Part shown: piece by piece, positions 8,297 to 16,984 of the stretch | Numbering within the stretch: position 1 is the first letter of the stretch | How the letters are laid out: the number at the start of each line of letters is the position of its first letter | Source: Priestia megaterium | GTDB taxonomy: Bacteria > Bacillota > Bacilli > Bacillales > Bacillaceae_H | Assembly: GCF_023824195.1 (NCBI RefSeq) | Contig: NZ_CP085442.1 | Location: 2,890,001 to 2,954,000 of the forward strand | Direction of reading: 5' to 3' | DNA length: 64,000 bases | Position numbers and translations under genes: made by a program | Notes under the pieces: model-generated | The model's database searches: none | What the model saw: the letters and a program-made list of their open reading frames with translations, nothing else | Told to the model about the DNA's origin: nothing

Positions 8297-9283
8297 TTAT
8301 GACTGAGGAACAAGCACACGTATAGCTTCCCACAGCAAGACGCCGTCCTCATTTTTTGTTAATTCAACGTATCCTTCTTTCTCTAGATACGTAAGCTGGC
8401 CGTACACTTCTGAGAAAATAAAGTCGGGTGCTTTTTGATACATATCCGGGAAAAAAGCTGCGCTTACTTCAAGCGTTGTTTTCTTTCCTTCACCCATCGC
8501 TTGTAACACGCGCAGCGCCCATTTATGCTGCTTTTGAATACGTTCCATAATTAAAGAATGAATGTCACTAAGCGGTTCACCATGTCCGCTGTAAATCAAA
8601 TCAATGTCGTAGTTCAACGTTTTTTCAAGAGACGCTAAGTAGTCCAATAGCGGCGTTGGCTTAGGATTTTGAATAGTTGGCTCTAAATATGGATTTGACG
8701 GTACTTTTGGCAAAATATGATCTCCGCCAAACGCCACCTTTTCTTTGCGATTGTAAAACATCAGCTGACTCAAGGAATGTCCCGGCGTTTCAATTACTTC
8801 CCACTCACTTGCATACGGAAGTGTATCTCCTTCTTTTAAATAACCCGCTAGCTTCTGACCTTTAGGTGAATACACTTGAATCGCAGCCGTTGCTTTACGA
8901 AGCCATTCTTCCATTACATCATCACTGACTCCAAACTCCATAAGAAAATTACGGTATAGCTCGCTATGCTGCTGAACAAACTCTTCATCTTGGTAAATCC
9001 AAGGCTCAACAAGCTTATGACCGTAAACCGGTATATCACTCGGCAGCCATTCTAAAAATCCAGTGTGATCCGGATGCTGATGAGTAAGAATAACTTGTTC
9101 AATGTCTGTTACTTCATATCCTTCTTTACGTAGTTCCTCTTCAAAAACGCTCCACGCTTCTTTTGTTTTCATACCTGCATCAATTAACGTTAACTTTTCT
9201 GCTTTTAATAAAAATACATTGACCGGTCCAATCGGAAATGGTGTAGGCAGCTCAATGCGTATCACTTTATTATCTAAACTCAT
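8297..9283 (-). CDS. Metallo-beta-lactamase-fold hydrolase with C-terminal winged helix
   Basis: 328 residues. The N-terminal MBL domain has the metal motif THQHPDHTG (about 67-75), ETPGHSLSQLMF, a metal-bridging Asp in FGGDHILP, and YSGHGEP. The C-terminal third (from about 240) looks like a helical/winged module of the sort attached to LACTB2-like hydrolases. Cytoplasmic thiolesterase, lactonase or nuclease activity is possible; the substrate cannot be told. Convergent with htpX. Confidence 0.88.
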   Translation of the reverse strand: MSLDNKVIRIELPTPFPIGPVNVFLLKAEKLTLIDAGMKTKEAWSVFEEELRKEGYEVTDIEQVILTHQHPDHTGFLEWLPSDIPVYGHKLVEPWIYQDEEFVQQHSELYRNFLMEFGVSDDVMEEWLRKATAAIQVYSPKGQKLAGYLKEGDTLPYASEWEVIETPGHSLSQLMFYNRKEKVAFGGDHILPKVPSNPYLEPTIQNPKPTPLLDYLASLEKTLNYDIDLIYSGHGEPLSDIHSLIMERIQKQHKWALRVLQAMGEGKKTTLEVSAAFFPDMYQKAPDFIFSEVYGQLTYLEKEGYVELTKNEDGVLLWEAIRVLVPQS

Positions 9284-9373
9284 TTTACCAAACCCCTATA
9301 TCTGCATTCTTTTTACTGCTTTATACTATTAAACGTTTCCTTCTTTTATATAGTCCATTTACTACTAGCCTCT

Positions 9374-9436
9374 AGCTTTTGTAAAAGTGCGCTGAGCGTC
9401 AATGATTGAATGAATCTCTATACTCTTACAAAAGCT
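9374..9436. repeat. Long inverted repeat in the 9284-9594 intergenic region
   Basis: Arms AGCTTTTGTAAAAGT (9374-9388) and ACTCTTACAAAAGCT (9422-9436) differ at one base and enclose 33 bases. The surrounding 311-base region between two divergent genes holds no other ORF that looks real. It could be a regulator site or a hairpin in a leader; no T-run follows directly. Confidence 0.5.
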
Positions 9437-9594
9437 TTATATGAATTCATACTATTAATAGTTTAGCAGGTTTGAAGACAAATTGATAAAGGAATGCTTT
9501 CCAGTACACTTATGTAATGCGAACTAGTGATTCATCAAAATAAAAAAGTAAGATAGAATAAAGAGACGAAATGATGCAATAAGGAGTATATTTT

Positions 9595-9918
9595 ATGATT
9601 AAAGCGATTTTTCTTTTTATCTTAGCGGGTCTTGCTGAGATTGGCGGCGGCTATCTGATTTGGCAGTGGCTGCGTGAAGGAGCTTCAAGCTGGTTAGGGC
9701 TGCTGGGCGGTATCGCTTTGGTGCTGTACGGCGTCATTGCTACGTGGCAGTCGTTCCCGGACTTTGGGCGTGTATATGCAGCTTACGGGGGTATTTTTAT
9801 TGTTTTAAGCTTGTTTTGGACGTGGTGGGTTGATAAAAAAATGCCCGATACATACGATTGGATTGGCGGGCTTGTGTGTCTAATTGGCGTAGCGGTTATG
9901 CTTTGGCCGAGAAGTTAA
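9595..9918 (+). CDS. UPF0060 (YnfA-type) membrane protein
   Basis: 107 residues, four membrane segments, with the family hallmark [18 protein letters not shown] at the N-terminus and [12 protein letters not shown] plus W-rich C-terminal half. This small-multidrug-resistance-related family is suspected, not proven, to be an efflux transporter. AAGGAGTAT precedes the ATG. Single gene. Confidence 0.93.
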   Translation: MIKAIFLFILAGLAEIGGGYLIWQWLREGASSWLGLLGGIALVLYGVIATWQSFPDFGRVYAAYGGIFIVLSLFWTWWVDKKMPDTYDWIGGLVCLIGVAVMLWPRS

Positions 9919-10012
9919 GTGATAACACAGAAATTGGCATGAAACATAGATTTGGTCGTCTTTTACTTTTTATATAGATAGAGTTATGTTGCCGGTGTAT
10001 ATACTCACACAA

Positions 10013-10038
10013 AAAAGACAACCACAAGGTTGTCTTTT
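10013..10038 (-). terminator. Terminator of the sugar ABC operon
   Basis: AAAAGACAACC/GGTTGTCTTTT stem with a T-run on the minus strand, immediately after the substrate-binding protein gene. Confidence 0.85.
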
Positions 10039-10041
10039 CCA

Positions 10042-11325
10042 TTACTTCAACTCAGCCCATCTTTTATCCAATGATTTTAATAGCTCATCTTCAGACGTTT
10101 GGCCGCCGATGTATTCTTGTACATCCGCTCCGAATTTTTGCGTTACACCTTCAGGGAATTTTGTCCATTCCCAAGGAAGCGTTTTTTGATCCTTAGAATA
10201 TTTAAGAAGCTCTTCACCTAAAGGTCCGATGTCTTTTGCTTCAATTGATTTAAAAGCTGGAATGTACTTGAAGTCTTCTACTAGCGCTTTTTGGCCTTCT
10301 TTAGATGTGACCATCCAATTTAAGAAGTCTTTTGCTGCTTTTTTATCTGCCGCCGGTGCTTGTTTGTGAATAACCCAGTTGCTTGGAACATCGATTGCAA
10401 GCTTGTCAGATACAGCTGCATCGTCGCTTAACGGCATAGGTAGAATACCTACATCCATGTTCGGCGTAATTTTATCAAGCATTGGCTGAATCCAGTTTCC
10501 TTGCTGAATTATCGCTGCTTCACCGTTCGCAAATTTCGTTACTTGCGTGTTGTAGTCCGTCGTTAACGGATTTTTGTTTCCATATTTCACTGTTAAATCA
10601 AGCAGCTTTACATACTGTTTGAACTGCTCGTTTCCTGCGATTTTCGTACTGCCGTCATTTAACCCTTTAATAAATGCATCCGGATCTTTTTGACTGGCAA
10701 ATGGAATATTTAAGCCGTGGTTTCCAAGCACCCACCACTCGCCATAGCCGATAGAAAATGGCGTAATGCCGGCAGCTTTTAGCTTTTTAGCCGCTGCTTC
10801 TAATTCTGAATACGTTTTTGGAAGCTCTTTAATGCCTGCTTTTTTGAACAGTTTTTTGTTATATGTAAATCCATAGCCTTCAAGACTGATCGGCTGTCCA
10901 TATACTTTACCGTCCATCGTCATTGGTGTAAGTGTGTTTTCGTACGCGTCATCAATCCAAGGCTGATCCGATAAATCTTCTAATTTATTTTTCCACGTTT
11001 TTGCCTCTTGATATCCGCCGTTTGTGAAAAGGTCAGGTGCATTACCCGAAGCAAACTGCGCTTTTAAAGCTGCTGCACCGTCAGCTCCTCCACCGACCGT
11101 TTGGATATTGAACTTTACGTTTGGATGTTCTTTTGTATATTGATCAGTTAGAGCTTTTAGCTGATCTGCAATTTCTACTTTTCCTTGAAAGACATCTACT
11201 ACTACTTGATCTCCGCCGCTTTTTTTATTACCTGATGCGCTTTCGTTTGAGCATGCCGTTGAAAATAACAGCGTAGCCGATAAAACACCTGCCGCTAAAG
11301 GCCATTTTTTCATTTTAAATGCCAT
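10042..11325 (-). CDS. Sugar ABC transporter substrate-binding lipoprotein
   Basis: A family 1 extracellular solute-binding protein of 427 residues with a lipoprotein signal: MKMKK-type charged start, hydrophobic core, lipobox LLFSTAC. The mature part has typical CUT1 motifs (APDLFTNGGYQEAK; FANGEAAIIQQGNW). ATG at 11325 has AGGGAGG upstream; an open frame continues before it without a start of comparable quality. Last gene of a permease-permease-binding protein operon, an unusual order since the binding protein usually comes first. Substrate probably an oligosaccharide. Confidence 0.92.
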   Translation of the reverse strand: MAFKMKKWPLAAGVLSATLLFSTACSNESASGNKKSGGDQVVVDVFQGKVEIADQLKALTDQYTKEHPNVKFNIQTVGGGADGAAALKAQFASGNAPDLFTNGGYQEAKTWKNKLEDLSDQPWIDDAYENTLTPMTMDGKVYGQPISLEGYGFTYNKKLFKKAGIKELPKTYSELEAAAKKLKAAGITPFSIGYGEWWVLGNHGLNIPFASQKDPDAFIKGLNDGSTKIAGNEQFKQYVKLLDLTVKYGNKNPLTTDYNTQVTKFANGEAAIIQQGNWIQPMLDKITPNMDVGILPMPLSDDAAVSDKLAIDVPSNWVIHKQAPAADKKAAKDFLNWMVTSKEGQKALVEDFKYIPAFKSIEAKDIGPLGEELLKYSKDQKTLPWEWTKFPEGVTQKFGADVQEYIGGQTSEDELLKSLDKRWAELK

Positions 11326-11395
11326 TTTCCGTTCCTCCCTATTTGCTGCTGGCTTTGATGCCTCAGCCTCAAAACCAGCCCTGTTGCCGCTTCCA

Positions 11396-12226
11396 TTATT
11401 TAATTGAACCGCTTGTAATTCCTTTAACAATGTGTTTTTGCATTGCAAAGAAGAAGATTAATAGCGGGATAATACTGATCACAAGTGCTGCTAGTGCTAG
11501 ATCCCACTGCTTTGTATACTGACCAAAGAAGAAGAATGTAGCAAGCGGAATCGTTCTTAGTTCAGGATCTTGCAGAACAAGAGACGGAAGTAAGAAGTCA
11601 TTCCAAATCCATAGGCTGTTTAAGATGACTACGGTTACTGTAATTGGCTTTAATAACGGAAATACAATTCTCCAGAATACGCCTAGACGTGAGCATCCAT
11701 CGATGATTGCCGCTTCTTCTAGCTCGACTGGAATTCCTTTAATAAATCCGTGGTACAAGAAAATCGTCATACCAGAACCGAAGCCTAAATACATGATCAC
11801 AATACCCCAGATGCTGTTTAACAGATTTAAGTTTCCTGCTACTTTTACAAGTGGAATCATGATCGATTGAAACGGAATAACCATTGCCGCTACGAATGCC
11901 ATAAAGATAATGCTGCTGATTTTTTTCTTTGTTCGAACCAGCATGTAAGCTGCCATTGAACAGAAGATTACTAGAACTGCATTACTGATGACTGTAATGA
12001 TTAGCGAGTTGCTAAGCACCTTTAAGTAATTCATTTGGTTGAATGCGTTGACAAAGTTTTGAAACTGAATCGTTGTCGGCAGTGCCGATGTGTTTGATAA
12101 AATTTCAGCAAATGACTTTAACGAGTTTGAAAGCACGTAATAAAATGGAACCAAGAATACCAATCCAAGCAGGACCGCTAAAATTTCAACAATAAAGGTT
12201 TTGCTCGTATATTTGTTTCCCATCAC
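11396..12226 (-). CDS. Sugar ABC transporter permease (MalG/MsmG type)
   Basis: 276 residues, six membrane segments. The cytoplasmic EAA loop reads ELEEAAIIDGCSRLGVFWRIVFPLLKP in parts (about 185-210), the contact site for the ATPase. Its start overlaps the upstream permease gene by four bases (ATGA), so translation is coupled. No ATPase gene is in the operon; CUT1 systems of Bacillus commonly share MsmX encoded elsewhere. Confidence 0.93.
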   Translation of the reverse strand: MMGNKYTSKTFIVEILAVLLGLVFLVPFYYVLSNSLKSFAEILSNTSALPTTIQFQNFVNAFNQMNYLKVLSNSLIITVISNAVLVIFCSMAAYMLVRTKKKISSIIFMAFVAAMVIPFQSIMIPLVKVAGNLNLLNSIWGIVIMYLGFGSGMTIFLYHGFIKGIPVELEEAAIIDGCSRLGVFWRIVFPLLKPITVTVVILNSLWIWNDFLLPSLVLQDPELRTIPLATFFFFGQYTKQWDLALAALVISIIPLLIFFFAMQKHIVKGITSGSIK

Positions 12227-13185
12227 GATTCAACCTCCTTCTTCTTGGTGTATGTTACTTGAATAATTGTAATGGCTGCTACGACGATGAAGAAAATTAA
12301 GGCTTTTGCTTCACCTAAACCGTATCTGTTATTAACAAATGCTTCTGTATAAATATTAAGCGCTAACATTTCTGTTGATTTAAATGGGCCACCGTTTGTT
12401 AATGATAAGTTGACATCAAATACTTTGAATGACCATGAAATCGTTAAGAATAAACAAACCGTTACTGCCGGCGCTACCATTGGAATTGTAATGTGACGAA
12501 GAATTTGCCATCTGCTTGCTCCGTCAATTTTTGCTGCTTCAATCAGCTCTTGCGGTACGTTTTGCAGTGCTGCTGTGTAAATAAGCATGATATAACCTGC
12601 CCCTTGCCATACACTTACAATCACGATGCCCCAAAATGCTGTTTTCGCGTCTCCTAACCAAGGAAGTTCAAAAAGCGAAATCCCCGTGATTTGTCCGATA
12701 GATGCAAATCCTTTTACGAAAATGAACTGCCATACAAATCCTAGTAAAAGTCCGCCAATTAAATTCGGCATAAAGAAAACTGTACGTAAAATATTTCGTG
12801 TTTTTAACATTTGAGTAACCAGAATCGCTAACACAAATCCGACCACGTTTGTTAAGATAATCGCCACGACCGTGTATTTGGTTGTAATCCAAAACGATTG
12901 CTGAAACTGCTTATCTTCGGTGAACAAGTACTTAAAGTTATCAAGTCCCACCCAGTTAATCGTACCGTTTACTCCGTTCCAGTCTGTAAATGAATAATAA
13001 ATCCCTGTAAAAAATGGTATAAGTACAATCACACAAAACGCTAAAAGTGCGGGCCCTACAAATAGAGCAAATAAACCTGCATTTTTCAAATTTTTACGTT
13101 TTTTCGTATTAATGGATGGTTCTCTTTTAAGTTCTTGCTCTAAAGGAACATATTCTGTCTCCTGTAATTTACTTTGGCTATTCAT
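12223..13185 (-). CDS. Sugar ABC transporter permease (MalF/MsmF type)
   Basis: 320 residues with a charged cytoplasmic N-terminus of about 35 residues and six membrane segments. The EAA loop (QELIEAAKIDGASRWQILR, about 215-233) and the NGGPFKSTEM segment are typical of CUT1 permeases. First gene of the operon; a strong cre-like site lies 48 bases upstream. It forms the channel with the 11396 permease. Confidence 0.93.
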   Translation of the reverse strand: MNSQSKLQETEYVPLEQELKREPSINTKKRKNLKNAGLFALFVGPALLAFCVIVLIPFFTGIYYSFTDWNGVNGTINWVGLDNFKYLFTEDKQFQQSFWITTKYTVVAIILTNVVGFVLAILVTQMLKTRNILRTVFFMPNLIGGLLLGFVWQFIFVKGFASIGQITGISLFELPWLGDAKTAFWGIVIVSVWQGAGYIMLIYTAALQNVPQELIEAAKIDGASRWQILRHITIPMVAPAVTVCLFLTISWSFKVFDVNLSLTNGGPFKSTEMLALNIYTEAFVNNRYGLGEAKALIFFIVVAAITIIQVTYTKKKEVES

Positions 13186-13232
13186 CTTACTAGCACCTCC
13201 CTATGTCTTATTTTAGCGAATTCCGCTATTTA

Positions 13233-13246
13233 TGAAACCGCTTTAA
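13233..13246. promoter_or_regulatory. cre-like site upstream of the sugar ABC operon
   Basis: TGAAACCGCTTTAA matches 13 of 14 positions of the CcpA consensus TGWAANCGNTNWCA. Placement upstream of a sugar importer fits carbon catabolite repression. Confidence 0.6.
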
Positions 13247-13415
13247 TTGACAAGTAGGGTGTAAAATATTGACCTTTGTGCAACATTTTCTCCCCTGTGC
13301 ACATTTCACGCACTTTTTTAAAACATGAAAGAAATAAAAGAAAAAGCTAGAAGTGGACGACGTATCTTCTTATCTTATACACTAGAAAAAAGATGTAATT
13401 GGGAGGAGCGTACTC

Positions 13416-14255
13416 ATGACAGCAAAACGAGCGTTAATTACGGGTGCCAATTCAGGAATAGGACTGGCCACAACGATTGAATTAGCCAAAAAAGGATTCG
13501 AAGTCATTATGGTGTGCCGAAATGAAGAAAGAGGAAATGCCGCTTTAGAAGAAGCGAAGCGCCAAAGCCGATCGGACTCCATCTCTCTTATGACCTGTGA
13601 TTTGGCTTCTCTTGACAGTATCAGAGCTTTCACTGAAGACTTTACGTCTCACTACAGCGTGCTTGATGTGCTGATTAATAACGCGGGCGTTGTGACGATC
13701 AAGCGTGAAACAACACAAGACGGATTTGAAATGATGCTTGGTGTCAATCATTTGGGTCACTTTTTATTAACTAATTTACTTTTAGATCCGCTGAAAAAAG
13801 CTCAGCAAGGACGCATTATAAACGTTGGGTCCGGTGCTCATAAGTCTGGAAAAATAGACTTCAATAACCCTCACTTAACAACAGGGTTCGGAATATGGCG
13901 AGGATACTCTCAGTCTAAATTAGCAAATAACTTATTTACGGTCCATTTAAGTAAAAAGCTAAAAGACACTTCTGTAACCGTAAATTGCCTTCACCCGGGA
14001 GCAGTTTCTACCGCTATCGGCGTTAACCGCCAAACCGGTTTTGGAAAAAGCGTTCACGCCGTGCTTCGCCCTTTCTTTTTAACGCCTCTTCAAGGTGCCG
14101 AAACAGCTATTTATTTAGCACACAGCCCTGAAGTGACGCATATTAGCGGCGCTTATTTTTATAAAAAACGCGTGACTCCCCCTTCTTCAAGAGCAAAAGA
14201 TGAGCGGCTCGCAGAAGAATTCTGGGACTGGAGTGCGCGCGAAGTTGGCTTATAA
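13416..14255 (+). CDS. SDR-family NAD(P)-dependent oxidoreductase
   Basis: 279 residues of the classical short-chain dehydrogenase fold: TGANSGIG cofactor motif, CDLAS, NNAG (about 88-91), and the YSQSK catalytic Tyr/Lys pair near 163. It resembles the retinol dehydrogenase/protochlorophyllide reductase-like subgroup (LGVNHLGHFLLT, NCLHPGAVST). GGGAGGAG precedes the ATG. Substrate unknown. Single gene, convergent with the AtoE-type transporter. Confidence 0.9.
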   Translation: MTAKRALITGANSGIGLATTIELAKKGFEVIMVCRNEERGNAALEEAKRQSRSDSISLMTCDLASLDSIRAFTEDFTSHYSVLDVLINNAGVVTIKRETTQDGFEMMLGVNHLGHFLLTNLLLDPLKKAQQGRIINVGSGAHKSGKIDFNNPHLTTGFGIWRGYSQSKLANNLFTVHLSKKLKDTSVTVNCLHPGAVSTAIGVNRQTGFGKSVHAVLRPFFLTPLQGAETAIYLAHSPEVTHISGAYFYKKRVTPPSSRAKDERLAEEFWDWSAREVGL

Positions 14256-14292
14256 AGTAGATAGATACGCTTGGAAAGAAGAAAGTAATGAA

Positions 14293-14320
14293 AAAAGGTC
14301 AGCTTTTCAGCTGACCTTTT
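14293..14320. terminator. Bidirectional terminator
   Basis: AAAAGGTCAGCT/AGCTGACCTTTT perfect stem between two convergent genes. Confidence 0.9.
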
Positions 14321-14324
14321 CTTA

Positions 14325-15656
14325 TTAGAAAAACGTTAGTCCTATAGCAAAAATAAAGGCTGATACAATTAACGTCGTCACGCAGTAGCCCATTATATCT
14401 CGTGCTCCGAGTCCCGCGATAGCTAGTGCAGGCAAGGCCCAAAACGGCTGTGCCATATTCATCCACGCTTCTCCGTAAGCAATAGCCATCGCAGCGACTC
14501 CCGGATCTACGCCGAGCTGTTCAGCCGCCGGCATAATAAAAGGTCCTTGTACAACCCAGTGTCCTCCTCCTGACGGAACAAAAAAGTTCACAACGCCGGA
14601 ACTTAAAAACGCAAGAAATGGAAATGTCGTTTCATTTGAAATCGAGATAAATGCGTTCGTTAGCTTCCCGCCTAAGCCTGATAGCTCCATCATGCCTTGT
14701 ATACCTGCGTAAAATGGAAACTGAATCACAATCCCCGCGGTTCCTTTCGCAGCATTAGAAATGGCATTCATATACGATAAAGGCGTGCGGTGAAGCAAAA
14801 TACCCGTTGTAAAAAACAATAAATTCACTGTGTTAATATCCATTTTAAAACCGTTTGTAGCAAAATAATAAATTAAATATGAATACCCAAGAAGCGCAAT
14901 CGTCAGACTTAAAAACCTGCTGTTCTCCATGCGTACAGCAAATGTTGGCTTAGAAGAAGTCGTTTCAACAACTGTAGCCGGAGCCATTTCATCTTCTGCC
15001 AATAGTCTTGGATCAATTTCTACCACTTCTTTTCCCGTCGGCATCATCAGTCTTGTCATAATAGGAAGGACAATTAATAATCCGAGGGTAATAAATAAGT
15101 TGTAGCCTGTAAAAATCGTGTCTGACAGCGGAATAAGTCCAGCCGTTTTTTCCATTGGGTTTCCAGGTGTAGCAGCGACAAGAGGAATGGAACCTGACAA
15201 ACCTCCGTGCCACGTTAAAAACCCTATGTAAGCACAGGCAATTAAAAACCGATAATCAGATCCCGGCACACGTTTCGCTACTTCTTTGGCAAACAGCGCA
15301 CCTACAATTAAGCCAAACCCCCAGTTGATGATACAGGCCATAGCTGCGCCGAGGGTGACAAGAATTACCCCTTGCGCCGGAGTTTTGGCTAACAGTGCTA
15401 TGTTCACAAGCCACTTCTTTACAAGCGGCGAGCTAGCAAGCGCATGTCCCGTGACAAGCACTAAGCTCATTTGCATCGCAAATGCCAAAAGGTTCCAAAA
15501 GCCGCTTCCCCAAAACTGAACCATTTCAATCGGCCCGTGAGGAGTAAAAACAATACCTGATACAAATAAAATCAGCGTCAGGATTAGAGCAAATACAAAC
15601 GGATCAGGTAAAAATCGCTGCACAAGCGCCGTAAAGAAATTAGATAACGCTTTCAT
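14325..15656 (-). CDS. Short-chain fatty acid transporter (AtoE family)
   Basis: 443 residues with about 10-12 membrane segments. Diagnostic stretches include FWGSGFWNLLAFAMQMSLV, NWGFGLIVGALFAKE, LTWHGGLSGSIPLVAATPGN and VPSGGGHWVVQGPF, as in E. coli AtoE, which imports acetoacetate/short-chain acids. GGAGGAG lies upstream of the ATG. Single gene; no CoA-transferase nearby. Confidence 0.93.
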   Translation of the reverse strand: MKALSNFFTALVQRFLPDPFVFALILTLILFVSGIVFTPHGPIEMVQFWGSGFWNLLAFAMQMSLVLVTGHALASSPLVKKWLVNIALLAKTPAQGVILVTLGAAMACIINWGFGLIVGALFAKEVAKRVPGSDYRFLIACAYIGFLTWHGGLSGSIPLVAATPGNPMEKTAGLIPLSDTIFTGYNLFITLGLLIVLPIMTRLMMPTGKEVVEIDPRLLAEDEMAPATVVETTSSKPTFAVRMENSRFLSLTIALLGYSYLIYYFATNGFKMDINTVNLLFFTTGILLHRTPLSYMNAISNAAKGTAGIVIQFPFYAGIQGMMELSGLGGKLTNAFISISNETTFPFLAFLSSGVVNFFVPSGGGHWVVQGPFIMPAAEQLGVDPGVAAMAIAYGEAWMNMAQPFWALPALAIAGLGARDIMGYCVTTLIVSAFIFAIGLTFF

Positions 15657-15756
15657 TTTACTCCTCCTTTACAGGAATACTCCTGTGAATAAATGTCGAC
15701 AAGCATCTTTAATTATACATAATTTGTTGAAAATTGTTAATATTTAGTTTAATAAA

Positions 15757-15784
15757 AAAACCTTCTGTTTTTCAGAAGGGTTTT
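15757..15784 (-). terminator. Terminator of the GNAT gene
   Basis: CCTTCTG/CAGAAGG stem with seven Ts on the minus strand; it starts inside the last codons/stop of the acetyltransferase gene. Confidence 0.8.
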
Positions 15785-16268
15785 ACACACTAAATGTTTG
15801 AATAAGAGTTGGCTCTCCGTCAAGTTCAATTTTCTTTTCTTGAAAGGAAATATGTAAGCTTTCATAAATATGTTTCCAAAATGAAATAGCCCGCTTATTG
15901 CCTGCAAGCTCAATAATCATATACGTTCCTTTTCGATGAGAGAAAATGTCTTTTACCGTTTTAGAAGCGATGCCTTGCCCTCGGTATTTGTTTAAGATAA
16001 AAAAATCATTGATGCAGTAATCTGCTTCTTGCTGAAGCGCGGGCTGTTCAAGAAGTAAAAAAAAGCCCGTCAGCTTATCATCTACTTTAATAAAGTATGG
16101 CGAGAGGCCTTCTACTTTCCAAAACAGAGGCAGCTCTTCAAAATGGAAAGCTCCATCTTCGCGAATATCTAAAGAAGGTGTATACGCAGATAAATCGTGG
16201 AGATAAAGAGAATACAAATTTTGCAAAACGCCCGCTTGGCTTTTAGGTACTTTTTCAATAGTAAGCAT
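15783..16268 (-). CDS. GNAT-family N-acetyltransferase
   Basis: 161 residues from the ATG at 16268, which follows AAGGGG; a longer frame back to 16376 has no ribosome binding site and reads unlike the family. Acetyl-CoA-binding motif A is visible as DFFILNKYRGQGIASKTV (about 85-102), and a C-terminal NKRAISFWKHI segment follows. Substrate unknown. Confidence 0.85.
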   Translation of the reverse strand: MLTIEKVPKSQAGVLQNLYSLYLHDLSAYTPSLDIREDGAFHFEELPLFWKVEGLSPYFIKVDDKLTGFFLLLEQPALQQEADYCINDFFILNKYRGQGIASKTVKDIFSHRKGTYMIIELAGNKRAISFWKHIYESLHISFQEKKIELDGEPTLIQTFSV

Positions 16269-16372
16269 TCTTAGTTCATCCCCTTCTTTTCCTATCATAA
16301 GGGTTTTTTGTGAAAGTTTACAGTAAAAATGTTTGGGGCAAAGTGAAGATGGATAGTCAAAAAGCTCTTTTT

Positions 16373-16606
16373 TCATTTTATAGATGTATTAAACGCAATA
16401 AAAAAACGATCATCTCCGGTACTGTACGCTCCGTCTGATAATCGTTTTTTATGTTTTGTTTGCTGATGCTGAAGTTTTTCCTTCTTTGTTTTGGTTTTGC
16501 GCGTTTCCATGTCTGCAAATACAAATAGGCTGCGGTTTAATTCTGGATTTCGCTTTCCTTCACGCGTCATTTTATCACGCATTTTTTTTGCTTTTGACTT
16601 TGCCAT
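16373..16606 (-). CDS. Small basic hypothetical protein
   Basis: 77 residues, very rich in Lys/Arg (MAKSKAKKMRDKMTREGKRNP at the start). A Bacillus-type small protein of unknown role; basicity suggests nucleic-acid or ribosome contact. The ATG follows GGGAGG. The 3' part of the gene contains a terminator-like hairpin (CGATTATC ... GATGATCG then seven Ts on the minus strand), so a shortened transcript is possible. Confidence 0.7.
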   Translation of the reverse strand: MAKSKAKKMRDKMTREGKRNPELNRSLFVFADMETRKTKTKKEKLQHQQTKHKKRLSDGAYSTGDDRFFIAFNTSIK

Positions 16607-16670
16607 GTAACTTCCTCCCTATATAAATGATGTATACATATCTTACTGCTTTTTTATAAAATGTCAAGTG

Positions 16671-16701
16671 CAGAAGCACTGATAGATTGACAGTGCTTCT
16701 G
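16671..16701 (-). terminator. Hairpin after the DUF4083-like gene
   Basis: Perfect 11-base stem CAGAAGCACTG/CAGTGCTTCTG with a 9-base loop. The T-rich tract follows only after about ten bases, so it is a weak terminator or RNA-stability element. Confidence 0.5.
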
Positions 16702-16706
16702 TATAG

Positions 16707-16892
16707 TCAAGACTCTTTATTTTTCAGCATATCATCTAACTTTTGTTCCATTCGCTGAAGCCTTTTTTCATTTACTCCTTGCTTTTGAATCAATCTTTTT
16801 AAGCCTATAATAAATGCAATTATTACCCCTGCTATTCCTATCAGGATAAGCAGCATAAGAATTTGAAAAATAATATCACCTATATTAACCAT
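16707..16892 (-). CDS. Small DUF4083-like membrane protein
   Basis: 61 residues: one long hydrophobic segment (about 5-30), then KRLIQKQGVNEKRLQRMEQKL and a coiled-coil-like tail ending in MLKNKES. This matches the general form of DUF4083 proteins in Bacillus. Function unknown. GGTGGAAT precedes the ATG. Confidence 0.75.
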   Translation of the reverse strand: MVNIGDIIFQILMLLILIGIAGVIIAFIIGLKRLIQKQGVNEKRLQRMEQKLDDMLKNKES

Positions 16893-16962
16893 AATTCCAC
16901 CTTTTATCTATTTTTTTACATTATATCATTTTTTTGGTTTTTTCGCTTTATTTTATAAAAAA

Positions 16963-16984
16963 AAGCTCTCAGTGCTGAGAGCTT
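16963..16984 (-). terminator. Terminator of the CapA-like gene
   Basis: AAGCTCTCAG/CTGAGAGCTT perfect stem with an eight-base T-run on the minus strand, touching the stop codon. Confidence 0.85.
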
